A stretch of DNA of 16,151 nt from Magnetospirillum sp. (lineage in GTDB: Bacteria; Pseudomonadota; Alphaproteobacteria; Rhodospirillales; Magnetospirillaceae), in the NCBI GenBank assembly GCA_020217035.1, contig JAIWOG010000242.1, positions 1-16,151 of the forward strand. Reading direction: 5' to 3'. This document shows positions 1 through 6,632 of the stretch, one piece after another. The notes beneath the pieces were generated by a model. The model worked only from the letters and a program-made list of their open reading frames with translations. It did no database searches and was not told where the DNA came from. The position numbers were made by a program, and so were the translations under genes. The number at the start of each line of letters is the position of its first letter. Position 1 is the first letter of the stretch.

Positions 1-1752
1 CGCCATTACCCCGACTATTACGGCCAGCACTTTGGCCCCACGGCGCCGCCCTTGTCGGTGCGCGAGGTGGAAGACAGCGAACAAGCCCGCTTCTATTTCG
101 GCGCCCGCCACATCCCACTGCTGGGCCGTGACGACGAACTGGCGCAATTGCTGGGTTTCGCCACCCAAGGCAGCAGCAAACCACGCTGGTGGCTGCTGGG
201 CGGCGAAGGCGGGGCGGGCAAAAGCCGTCTGGCCCTGGAACTGGTGCTGCGCTGCGAGGATTTGGGCTGGCATGCCGGTTTCGTCGATTGGGACGCGGAT
301 TTCAACTGGGATCAGTGGGAGCCTGACCGCCCCTGCCTGCTGGTGGTGGACTACGCCCAGAAGGATGCGCAAAACTATGGCACTTGGCTGCGCCGCCTGT
401 GCGACCGCCGCAGCGGCTTTGCCCATGAAGTGCGGGTGCTGTTGCTGGAACGCGACCTGAAAGGGCCGTGGCTGGAACAACTGATGGGCAGCGGCAGCCA
501 TCAGGCCCGGCTGGAATCCCATCGTTACCTGTCGCCGCAAACCTTGCCGGCGTTGTCGGTGGATGTCTTGTGGCAAATCGTCGATAAGGTTTTCGCCAGC
601 AAGCAAAAGCCCTTACCCGCCCGCGACAAGGCCCTGGCCGACCTAGCCCGCATCGACCCCCACGGCCGCCCGCTTTTCGCCGCCCTATTCGCCGATGCCC
701 TGGCCGAAGGCGGTGACACCGCCCAGTGGGACGACCAGACCCTGATCCGCGCCATCCTGCGGCGCGAGGCCGAAAAATTCTGGAAATCGGCTGGCGTTAC
801 CGAAGATGACCTGAACCTGCTGGCCCTGGCCACCATGACCGGCGGGCTGGATTTGACGCCGGAAATCACCTCGGACTTGCGGCAAGCCGGGCTGATCGAC
901 GCCGACATCCCCCGCGACCGCTGCCGCTATTCGGCGCTGTGCAACCGCAAGGTCACTACCCATTTGTTCCCCCTGGAACCCGACATCCTGGGCGAATTGT
1001 TCGTGCTGGACCGTATCGCCAAGGATTGCACCGCCGACCCCAGTCTGGCGGAGTTGTTGTGGCGCTATGGGTGGCGGCTGAACCCGCTGGCGATGGCGCA
1101 GTTTTTGGACCGTGCCGGGCGCGACTTCCCGCAATTGGCGGCCTTGGATCAATTGACGGCCCCGCCCGAGGACGGGGGAGAAGTCCATCGCATCTTGTGG
1201 GCGATGGTGACGGTCAACCTGATCGGTGATTTAGGGGACGTAGGCCGTCTGGCTGAAGCCGAGCGCTTGCATGATCGCCTGTGGGCTTTGGCGCAGACGC
1301 ATGGGGACGAGGCGGAAATCAGGCTGCGTTGGGCCAAGGGGACGGTCAACCTGATCAACGCTTTGGGGGACGCCGGCCGTTTGGATGATGCGGTGCCTTT
1401 GCATGATCGCCTGTGGGCTTTGGCCCAGGCGCATGGGGACGAGGCGCAAATCAGGCTGCGTTGGGCCAAGGGGGCGTTCAGCCTGATCTCTGATTTGGGG
1501 AAAGCTCGCCGTTTGGCTGATGCCATGTCTTTGCACAACCGCCTGTGGGGCTTGGTCCAGGCGCATGAGGATGAGGCGGCAATCAGGTTGGAATGGGCCA
1601 AAGGGGCGTTCAACCTGTCGGTTGATTACATGCTGGTTGGCGAACGCGATAAAAGTCGCGCCTTGTTGGCGCACTTGCAGGCCGAGCAGGAATTGGATGA
1701 CGAGGTTGCGTCGCGTTTGCCGCTTTTGGTCCAGGCGTCGGAAGAAAAATAA
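1..1752 (+). CDS. STAND-like P-loop NTPase with C-terminal 44-aa helical repeats (5' end outside window)
   Basis: The frame is open from the first base, so the true start lies upstream; 583 residues are visible. A TTG at 52 is the first start-like codon but has no convincing ribosome site. Residues 67-75 (nt 199-225) form a Walker A loop, GGEGGAGKS, and nt 334-351 encode a Walker B strand ending LLVVDY. A helical middle region follows, then three near-identical 44-residue TPR-like repeats (nt 1246-1641) with a related half-unit before them. The segment before the P-loop (FGARHIPLLGRDDEL) resembles the linker that precedes the NTPase in STAND proteins. STAND family members are ATP-driven signalling switches: repeats sense a ligand and an N-terminal domain is the effector. 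Here the effector, if there is one, is outside the window. A role in defence or signalling is inference only. REP-like repeats follow directly. Confidence 0.75.
   Translation, partial: RHYPDYYGQHFGPTAPPLSVREVEDSEQARFYFGARHIPLLGRDDELAQLLGFATQGSSKPRWWLLGGEGGAGKSRLALELVLRCEDLGWHAGFVDWDADFNWDQWEPDRPCLLVVDYAQKDAQNYGTWLRRLCDRRSGFAHEVRVLLLERDLKGPWLEQLMGSGSHQARLESHRYLSPQTLPALSVDVLWQIVDKVFASKQKPLPARDKALADLARIDPHGRPLFAALFADALAEGGDTAQWDDQTLIRAILRREAEKFWKSAGVTEDDLNLLALATMTGGLDLTPEITSDLRQAGLIDADIPRDRCRYSALCNRKVTTHLFPLEPDILGELFVLDRIAKDCTADPSLAELLWRYGWRLNPLAMAQFLDRAGRDFPQLAALDQLTAPPEDGGEVHRILWAMVTVNLIGDLGDVGRLAEAERLHDRLWALAQTHGDEAEIRLRWAKGTVNLINALGDAGRLDDAVPLHDRLWALAQAHGDEAQIRLRWAKGAFSLISDLGKARRLADAMSLHNRLWGLVQAHEDEAAIRLEWAKGAFNLSVDYMLVGERDKSRALLAHLQAEQELDDEVASRLPLLVQASEEK
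1246..1641 (+). repeat. Three tandem 132-bp (44-codon) repeats inside the STAND-like gene
   Basis: Units start at 1246, 1378 and 1510, exactly 132 nt apart, each beginning with an Arg-Leu pair. Each encodes R-L-x-[DE]-A, then LH[DN]RLW, then a QxH-x-DEA-x-IRL-x-WAKG stretch. The block CATGATCGCCTGTGGGCTTT is identical in units 1 and 2. A partial related unit lies at about 1190-1245. Near-identity of the DNA, not only of the protein, points to recent amplification or gene conversion. Confidence 0.9.
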
Positions 1753-1754
1753 GG

Positions 1755-1841
1755 CGTCATGCTCGCGCAGGCGGGCATCCAGGGGGGGGGATCCGCCGAT
1801 TTTTCCGTGACTCCTGGATTCCCGCCTGCGCGGGAATGACG
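1755..1841. repeat. REP-like inverted repeat pair (BIME-like)
   Basis: Arms 1755-1782 and 1814-1841 are inverted copies of one 28-nt unit and match at about 25 of 28 positions. The right arm has its own small hairpin (CCCGC-CTGC-GCGGG). A run of nine or ten G lies beside the left arm. The unit (ctggattcccgcctgcgcgg...) is of a type commonly dispersed between genes in proteobacteria. Diverged GGCGGGAATGA-like pieces continue to about 1900. Confidence 0.8.
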
Positions 1842-1929
1842 AAGGGAAAAGGCGGGAATGATGAAGGCGGGAAGGCGGAAATGACGAGGGGAATGGTTTT
1901 CCGACAATGCCATCGGCGGAACCGCGAGG

Positions 1930-1952
1930 ATGCCCGGATCACGTCCGGGCAT
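1930..1952. repeat. Second REP-like hairpin
   Basis: ATGCCCGGA (1930-1938), a 5-nt loop TCACG and TCCGGGCAT (1944-1952) form a perfect 9-bp stem. The following ATGACG has the typical end of dispersed extragenic palindromes in alphaproteobacteria. There is no T-tract, so I read it as a repeat and not as a terminator. Confidence 0.65.
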
Positions 1953-1965
1953 GACGACGGGGCGC

Positions 1966-2001
1966 AAACAAACAAGGCGGCCCCTTGCGGAGCCGCCTTG
2001 T
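1966..2001 (-). terminator. Rho-independent terminator of asd
   Basis: A perfect 10-bp stem (1972-1981 with 1992-2001, ACAAGGCGGC arm) has a 10-nt loop. Read on the minus strand it is followed by TTGTTTG and lies 23 nt past the asd stop. It sits between convergent genes and might also stop reading from the left, although its plus-strand tail is poor in T. Confidence 0.8.
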
Positions 2002-2024
2002 CTTAATCCCAGCCGAAAACCGGC

Positions 2025-3044
2025 TTACTTTTTCAGATAATCCCGCGCCAGCACCTCGGCGATCTGAACGGCGTTCAGCGCCGCGCCCTTGCGCAGGTTG
2101 TCGGACACGCACCAGAAGGACAGGCCGTTGGCGATGGTCGGGTCCTTGCGCAGGCGGCTGACGAAGACAGCGTCTTCGCCGACGCATTCGATGGGGGTGA
2201 CGTAGCCGCCGGGTTCACGGCGATCGACCACCACCACGCCCGGCGCGTTGTCCAGGGCTTCCAGGGCGGCCTTTTCGCTGACCGGGTTCTCGAATTCGAC
2301 GTTGACGCATTCGGAATGGCCGACGAAGACCGGCACGCGCACGCAGGTGGCGTGGACGTTGATGGATTCGTCCAGGATCTTCTTGGTTTCCACCGTCATC
2401 TTCCATTCTTCCTTGGTCGAGCCGTCTTCCATGAAGACGTCGATCTGCGGGATCAGGTTGAAGGCGATGGGCTTGGGGAACTTCACCGGTTCGCGCTGGT
2501 CGTTGACGAAGACGCCGCGGGTCTGTTCGAACAATTCGTCCATGGCTTCCTTGCCGCCGCCCGACACCGACTGATAGGTGCTGACCACCACGCGCTTGAT
2601 CTTGCCCAAGGCATGCAGCGGCTTCAGCGCCACCACCATCTGGATGGTCGAGCAGTTGGGATTGGCGATGATGCCCTTCTTGGTGTACTGGGCGATGGCT
2701 TCCGGGTTGACCTCGGGGACCACCAGCGGCACGTCGGGGTCCATGCGGAAATGCGAGGTGTTGTCCACCACCACGCAGCCGGCGGCGGCGGCACGCGGGC
2801 TGTGTTCGGCCGACACCTTGGCGCCCGGCGACGACAGGGCGATGTCCCAGCCCTTGAAGTCGAAGGTGGCCAGGTCCTTGCACTTCAGGATCCTGTCATC
2901 GCCGAAGGACACTTCCTTGCCGACCGAGCGCGACGAGGCCAAGGCGACGACGTCGTCCACCGGGAAGTTCCGGTCGACCAGGGTCTGCATCATCTCGCGG
3001 CCCACATTGCCGGTGGCTCCGATCACTGCAACCTTGTAACCCAT
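2025..3044 (-). CDS. asd: Aspartate-semialdehyde dehydrogenase
   Basis: Cytosolic NADPH-dependent enzyme that reduces beta-aspartyl phosphate to aspartate semialdehyde, the branch point to lysine and diaminopimelate (peptidoglycan), threonine and methionine. The 339 residues begin MGYKVAVIGATGNVG, a Rossmann nucleotide loop at residues 9-15. The catalytic cysteine is Cys131 in NPNCSTIQ, the family motif. A conserved VGHSE at 242-246 supplies the probable catalytic His243, with Arg236 nearby for substrate binding. The length is normal for the family. I chose the ATG at 3044 because GGAG (3052-3055) stands 7 nt before it; an in-frame ATG at 3065 would put seven extra residues before the conserved start. 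The gene ends at its own terminator and appears monocistronic. A perfect palindrome at 3094-3109 lies about 50 nt upstream. Confidence 0.97.
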   Translation of the reverse strand: MGYKVAVIGATGNVGREMMQTLVDRNFPVDDVVALASSRSVGKEVSFGDDRILKCKDLATFDFKGWDIALSSPGAKVSAEHSPRAAAAGCVVVDNTSHFRMDPDVPLVVPEVNPEAIAQYTKKGIIANPNCSTIQMVVALKPLHALGKIKRVVVSTYQSVSGGGKEAMDELFEQTRGVFVNDQREPVKFPKPIAFNLIPQIDVFMEDGSTKEEWKMTVETKKILDESINVHATCVRVPVFVGHSECVNVEFENPVSEKAALEALDNAPGVVVVDRREPGGYVTPIECVGEDAVFVSRLRKDPTIANGLSFWCVSDNLRKGAALNAVQIAEVLARDYLKK

Positions 3045-3093
3045 GTGTAATCTCCGTTCCTTCAATCGAAGCCCGAAAGCCGTGCCCGGGGTA

Positions 3094-3109
3094 TTTTCGC
3101 ATGCGAAAA
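3094..3109. promoter_or_regulatory. Perfect 16-bp palindrome upstream of asd
   Basis: TTTTCGCATGCGAAAA is fully self-complementary. It lies 49 bp upstream of the asd start and directly beside the hairpin at 3111-3132, whose minus-strand T-tract it shares. It could be an operator for a dimeric regulator of asd or simply an extension of the terminator. The sequence alone does not decide. Confidence 0.4.
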
Positions 3110-3139
3110 AGCCCGCGGGGTCGTCCGCGGGCCTTTTTC
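3104..3139. terminator. Hairpin terminator, T-tracts on both strands
   Basis: GCCCGCGG (3111-3118) pairs with CCGCGGGC (3125-3132) around a 6-nt loop. A-tract 3106-3110 and T-tract 3134-3138 flank it, so it reads as a terminator in both directions. On the minus strand it lies 33 nt after the stop of the small frame at 3165-3272, and this is the best argument that something transcribed on that strand ends here before asd. Confidence 0.75.
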
Positions 3140-3164
3140 GTGTGAATACGACGAACCGGCCCGC

Positions 3165-3272
3165 TTACGCGGTGGTCTTGGTACCGGTTTTAGTGGTGGC
3201 GACAAAGAACGCCGCCCAGGCATGGGTGCCAGGGACGCGGGAAAAGGCAGCGATGTGGCGCCGGTTCCGCAT
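3165..3272 (-). CDS. Possible 35-aa micro-protein, unrecognised
   Basis: A short frame, 35 residues, starting MRNRRHIAAF and ending in a Lys/Thr-rich tail (TKTGTKTTA). GGAG at 3279-3282 is 6 nt before the ATG at 3272, a good ribosome site. An earlier in-frame ATG at 3284 has none. The stop is followed 33 nt later by a strong hairpin terminator. The protein is basic with a short apolar central stretch (WAAFFVA), too short for a confident membrane span. I do not recognise it. The ribosome site, frame and terminator together support a real small gene, but conservation could not be tested. Confidence 0.45.
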   Translation of the reverse strand: MRNRRHIAAFSRVPGTHAWAAFFVATTKTGTKTTA

Positions 3273-3330
3273 GGGGTTCTCCATCAAACCGGGCACATTT
3301 AGCGCAAAGGGCGGGGGGATTGCAAGGAAA

Positions 3331-3702
3331 TCAAAAGGTTTCCGAATTGGTCACCTCGACCGCCTGCCAGACCATGCCCAGCACGCGGTCGATTTCCTCG
3401 ATGGTGGCGTCGTCGGGCAGGTGCGGGATGGGCATGTCGATGCCTTCTTCTTCCAAAAGGTCGCGGGCGCGGCCCACATAGAAGTCGCGGTATTCGGCGG
3501 TGGTGCGGAAACGGGCGTTGAAGGCGCGGTCGGCTTCTTGGCGCAATTCCATCAATTGCGCCTGCTGGGCTTCGGTCAGCAACCCCTCGTGGCTCAGCAA
3601 CTCGGCCTGGCGGGCCTTGGCGGCATCCAGGCGTTCGCGCCAGTGGGGGTCGTAATGGGGCATCAGCCGGACGGTCGCGCCCATGGCTTCCTCTTCGCTC
3701 AT
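3331..3702 (-). CDS. Conserved-looking hypothetical protein, helical
   Basis: 123 residues and no family recognised. The middle part (about residues 20-90) is strongly helical and charged, with EAQQAQLMELRQEADRAF suggesting a coiled coil. The C-terminal part has two acidic stretches (RDLLEEEGIDMPIP and DDATIEEIDRVLGM). There is no signal peptide or membrane segment. The start is uncertain: ATG 3702 has only AGCAGG directly against it, while ATG 3684 (MGATVRLMPHY) has GAGGA a few bases before it, giving 117 residues. It follows the TPR-like gene on the same strand after 61 nt and is probably cotranscribed. Third positions are GC-rich, as in real genes nearby. Confidence 0.75.
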   Translation of the reverse strand: MSEEEAMGATVRLMPHYDPHWRERLDAAKARQAELLSHEGLLTEAQQAQLMELRQEADRAFNARFRTTAEYRDFYVGRARDLLEEEGIDMPIPHLPDDATIEEIDRVLGMVWQAVEVTNSETF

Positions 3703-3763
3703 CCTGCTTTGGGAGGATAAGGCGAGCGCCCGGCGATGTCACCCCCTTGTACGGAGGGGGGGC

Positions 3764-4255
3764 TCAGTCCTCGTCGTCGTCGATGCCGCCGCGGTCGACC
3801 ACGGCCAGCAGGCGGCCGGCCCCCAGCTTGTCGCCGCTGTCCAGTTCCATGGCCTTGGCCAGCGCGGCGCGGCCTTCTTCGGTGCGACCCAGGCGCACCA
3901 GGCAATAGCCATAGGCGATCAACGCCTGCAGGAACAGGCGCGGCCATGGTTCGATTTCGTCGAAGCCGGCCTGGTGGGCGGCCACCAGGCGCCAGTCATG
4001 GGGCAGTTGCAGCCGCTTGGCCGACATTTCCAGGACGGAAAAAGCGTGGGGCAACGCTTCTTGCAGGCGGTGGCGGTAGAAATAGAATTTATAGGCGCCG
4101 ATGCGGGTTGCCAGGGCTTCGGGGGCCAGCATCAGGGCGTGCTGCACGTGGGCCTCGGCCACGTGTTCGTCGTGCCAGTCGATGCCGGCGGCGATCAGCG
4201 CCTTGCGGGCGGGGTGGGGAAGGTCCAGCGGCAAGCCTGCGACATTCTCGAACAT
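3764..4255 (-). CDS. TPR-like helical repeat protein
   Basis: 163 residues. The N-terminal half contains HVAEAHVQHALMLAPEALATRIGAY and the C-terminal half ALIAYGYCLVRLGRTEEGRA followed by ALAKAMELDS. These are tetratricopeptide-type helix pairs with the usual small and aromatic residues. TPR domains mediate protein contacts; no enzymatic motif is visible. The protein ends in an acidic GGIDDDED tail and has no signal peptide, so it is probably cytosolic. The frame stays open further upstream into rpsT antisense, but the ATG at 4255 (MFENVAG) is the sensible start, with a GGAG about 11 nt before it. It is transcribed away from rpsT, and the 123-aa gene follows it on the same strand. Partner and role are unknown. 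Confidence 0.8.
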   Translation of the reverse strand: MFENVAGLPLDLPHPARKALIAAGIDWHDEHVAEAHVQHALMLAPEALATRIGAYKFYFYRHRLQEALPHAFSVLEMSAKRLQLPHDWRLVAAHQAGFDEIEPWPRLFLQALIAYGYCLVRLGRTEEGRAALAKAMELDSGDKLGAGRLLAVVDRGGIDDDED

Positions 4256-4332
4256 GGGCTCGAGGTCTCCGGTTAAGGGGCATGGCGGACGCAGATGTTT
4301 TAGCGTGTTTTTTTGCTGGCGTCGATTCTTGC

Positions 4333-4362
4333 TTGACGGGCACGATGACTCATCCCTATAAA
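4333..4362 (+). promoter_or_regulatory. Sigma-70 promoter of rpsT
   Basis: TTGACG (4333-4338) and TATAAA (4357-4362) are 18 nt apart (17 if the -10 is read CTATAA). This is close to consensus at both boxes. Transcription would start near 4369 and leave a leader of about 40 nt before the rpsT ATG. Confidence 0.75.
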
Positions 4363-4411
4363 CGCGCCTTCGAATTTTGTACTTGAACTCTTGATCTGAC
4401 AGGTTTGATCC

Positions 4412-4684
4412 ATGGCCCATCATCAGTCGGCTAAGAAGCGCATTCGCCAGACCGAGCGTCGCACCGAAGTCAACCGCGCTCGCGTCAGCCGTATCCGCAA
4501 CTTCGTCAAGAAGGTCGAGCTCGCCATCGCCGGCGGCAACGCCGAAGAGGCCAAGGCCGCTTTCGCCGTCGCCCAGCCCGAACTGATCAAGGGCGTTCAG
4601 GCCGGCGTGCTGCACAAGAACACCGCTTCGCGCAAGGTCAGCCGTCTGGCTGCCCGCGTCAAGGACATGAAGCCGCTGGTCTAA
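4412..4684 (+). CDS. rpsT: 30S ribosomal protein S20
   Basis: Small basic protein of the small ribosomal subunit that binds 16S rRNA early in assembly. The 90 residues begin [17 protein letters not shown] and continue with the three-helix, Lys/Arg-rich pattern of S20; [15 protein letters not shown] near the C-terminus is the family's conserved end. Length is normal. The ATG at 4412 has a weak ribosome site (ACAGGT), which is not unusual for this gene. A strong promoter lies upstream and a strong terminator 25 nt after the stop, so it is a single-gene unit. rpsT next to dnaA is a common arrangement in alphaproteobacteria. Confidence 0.97.
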   Translation: MAHHQSAKKRIRQTERRTEVNRARVSRIRNFVKKVELAIAGGNAEEAKAAFAVAQPELIKGVQAGVLHKNTASRKVSRLAARVKDMKPLV

Positions 4685-4709
4685 GACCCGGCTGATCCCT
4701 GCGGATTGC

Positions 4710-4747
4710 AAAAGGCCGCGCCCGAATCCGGGCGCGGCCTTTTCTCG
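4710..4747 (+). terminator. Rho-independent terminator of rpsT
   Basis: Arms 4710-4724 and 4729-4743 form a perfect 15-bp stem (AAAAGGCCGCGCCCG arm) with the 4-nt loop AATC. The stem's last bases give the T-run. It separates rpsT from the dnaA leader. Confidence 0.93.
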
Positions 4748-5159
4748 TTGCCTTAGGGGCGGTATCGGGCGGATTCCTCTCAGGAATCAAAAGCAAGGAA
4801 AAAATTTTCTCCGTTCTTGTTCCGGTCCCGTTGTGTTGAATCGGGGGCATCGCTAGAGTCCGTCCTCGCTCGGGTGAGGATAGAAAAGCCTGGGTTTCTA
4901 TTTAAAATTTGAAGTGCTTGTGCTGATTTTGTCGGCAATTTTATTCAATTCTATTCTACAAAAGCCGTATTGGGCTGTTTTTGTTTGTGTGGATTGTTAA
5001 TTTGTTTTGTGATTTTGTGGGTCACGTTTTCAGGTGGGTGTGTTGCGGCATGCGGTTTCGGCTTTGGGGGCCGGGGTTTCCGGGTGTGCGCAAGAAAGCG
5101 AGTCGCTTGGGAAACCGGGGCTCGGATCAGTCAGGGGAGGGGAGCGAGGTGTCTTCATC
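4744..5159 (+). promoter_or_regulatory. dnaA: AT-rich gene-free leader upstream of dnaA
   Basis: There is no credible gene here: short frames lack ribosome sites and coding bias. About 4890-5030 is only some 35-40 % GC by eye, against well over 60 % in the flanks. One possible promoter is TTGTCG (4929-4934), 17 nt, TATTCT (4952-4957), four of six matches in each box. A degenerate DnaA-box-like TGTGGATTG lies at 4988-4996 (seven of nine against TGTGGATAA). The AT-rich stretch could be a promoter region, a long 5' leader or part of an unwinding element. Only one weak box argues against a full origin. Confidence 0.5.
5146..5151 (+). promoter_or_regulatory. dnaA: Ribosome binding site deciding the dnaA start
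   Basis: GAGGTG lies 8 nt before the ATG at 5160 within a purine-rich run (GGGGAGGGGAGCGAGG). It is far better than the GGGGA before the next in-frame ATG at 5247 and favours the longer protein. Confidence 0.7.
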
Positions 5160-6629
5160 ATGTCCGTGTCCGAAGCATGGGATGATGTCCGCGCCAAGTT
5201 TTCATCGGGCGGTCATTATCGGGAATCCAATGTTCGGGGACATGCGATGATTACTGCCGAATGGGACAAGATCAAGGGACGCCTGCGCGACGAGGTGGGC
5301 GACGCCGCCTACCGCTCGTGGCTGCGCCCGATCACCCTGCATCAGGCCGCCGATGGCGAGGTCCGCCTGGGATTGCCCACCCGGTTCATGCGCGACTGGG
5401 TCGCCACCCATTACGGTGAACGCATCCGCGCCCTGTGGGGGGCGGAAAACCCGGCGATCCGTGTCGTTGACATCGTCGTCGTCAATGGCCGTGGCGCCGA
5501 TATTTCGGCTTCGGTGCCGGCCGCCGCCAAGCCCGACGCTGCCCAGCGTCCCCGTTTGGTGTCCCAGGCCCCGTGCGCCCCGGTGGCGTCCGTCGACCAG
5601 GACGAGTTGGGGGCGCAACTGGACCCGCGCTTCACCTTCAAGAACTTCGTCGTTGGCAAGCCCAACGAATTCGCCCACGCCGCCGCCCAACGGGTGGCCG
5701 AGGCGACTGCCGTGTCGTTCAACCCGCTGTTTCTCTATGGCGGCGTCGGCCTGGGCAAGACCCACCTGATGCACGCCATCGCCCACCACATCCGCGAGCA
5801 CAACCCCGCCCGCCGGGTGCTGTACTTGTCGGCGGAAAAGTTCATGTACCGCTTCATCCGGGCGTTGCGCAGCCAGGACACCATGAGCTTCAAGGAACAG
5901 TTCCGTTCCGTCGATGTGCTGATGGTGGACGACGTCCAGTTCATCGCCGGCAAGGACGCCACCCAGGAAGAGTTTTTCCACACCTTCAACGCCTTGGTCG
6001 ACCAGGGCCGCCAGATCGTCATCTCGGCCGACAAGAGCCCCAGCGACCTGGAAGGCATGGAGGACCGGCTGCGCTCGCGGCTGAATTCCGGCCTGGTGGC
6101 CGACCTGCACGCCACCACCTACGAATTGCGTCTGGGCATCCTGCATTCCAAGGCCGAACAGATGGGGGCGCCCGTGCCCCAGAAGGTGATGGAATTTCTG
6201 GCCCACAAGATCGCCAGCAACGTGCGCGAACTGGAAGGCGCCTTGAACCGCGTCATCGCCCATTCGCAGCTGGTGGGCCGCGCCATCACCCTGGAAAGCA
6301 CCCAGGACGTGCTGCATGACTTGCTGAAGGCGTCGGACCGCCGGATCACCATCGAGGAGATTCAAAAGCGCGTCGCCGAGCATTTCAATATCAAGCTGGC
6401 GGAAATGTCCTCGGCCCGGCGCTCGCGCCAAGTGGCTCGCCCCCGTCAGGTGGCCATGTACCTGGCCAAGCAGCTGACCAGCCGCAGCTTGCCGGAAATC
6501 GGCCGCAAGTTCGGCGGCCGCGACCACACCACCGTCATGCACGCGGTGAAGAAGGTCGAGGAATTGCGGTCTTCCGACCAGGGATTCTCGGAAGACGTGG
6601 AATTGCTGCGTCGCATGCTGCAAGGCTGA
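5160..6629 (+). CDS. dnaA: Chromosomal replication initiator protein DnaA
   Basis: AAA+ ATPase that binds DnaA boxes and opens oriC. With the start at 5160 it has 489 residues, normal for alphaproteobacteria. Domain I (about residues 30-95, EWDKIKGRLRDEVGDAAYRSWL) is followed by a Pro/Ala linker. The AAA+ core has Walker A GGVGLGKT at 194-201 and Walker B with Asp257-Asp258 (LMVDDVQF). The C-terminal DNA-binding domain carries the signature GRDHTTVMHAV from 453. The start is debatable: 5160 has an excellent GAGGTG site, but codons 1-29 show weaker GC bias at third positions than the rest, so ATG 5247 (MITAEWDK, 460 residues) remains possible. It is first in a block with the TPR/GT gene (3 nt later), dnaN, recF and gyrB. 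Confidence 0.97.
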   Translation: MSVSEAWDDVRAKFSSGGHYRESNVRGHAMITAEWDKIKGRLRDEVGDAAYRSWLRPITLHQAADGEVRLGLPTRFMRDWVATHYGERIRALWGAENPAIRVVDIVVVNGRGADISASVPAAAKPDAAQRPRLVSQAPCAPVASVDQDELGAQLDPRFTFKNFVVGKPNEFAHAAAQRVAEATAVSFNPLFLYGGVGLGKTHLMHAIAHHIREHNPARRVLYLSAEKFMYRFIRALRSQDTMSFKEQFRSVDVLMVDDVQFIAGKDATQEEFFHTFNALVDQGRQIVISADKSPSDLEGMEDRLRSRLNSGLVADLHATTYELRLGILHSKAEQMGAPVPQKVMEFLAHKIASNVRELEGALNRVIAHSQLVGRAITLESTQDVLHDLLKASDRRITIEEIQKRVAEHFNIKLAEMSSARRSRQVARPRQVAMYLAKQLTSRSLPEIGRKFGGRDHTTVMHAVKKVEELRSSDQGFSEDVELLRRMLQG

Positions 6630-6632
6630 TCC

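Noticed and set aside
2316..3050. A 244-codon plus-strand frame inside asd
   Set aside because: asd is complete with its catalytic motifs on the minus strand; the opposite frame is a His/Asp/Gly-rich shadow.
3742..3760. Six-base hairpin CCCCCT/AGGGGG after the TPR-like gene
   Set aside because: The stem is short and there is no T-tract; it is not convincing as a terminator and may only be a G/C run.
4744..5159. A full oriC with several DnaA boxes
   Set aside because: Reading both strands I found only one degenerate box (seven of nine). AT-richness alone is not enough, and alphaproteobacterial origins often lie elsewhere.
4970..5250. Small plus-strand frames in the dnaA leader (starting MGCFCLCG and MFVWIV)
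   Set aside because: No ribosome site, no GC third-position bias, and overlap with the likely promoter and the dnaA start.
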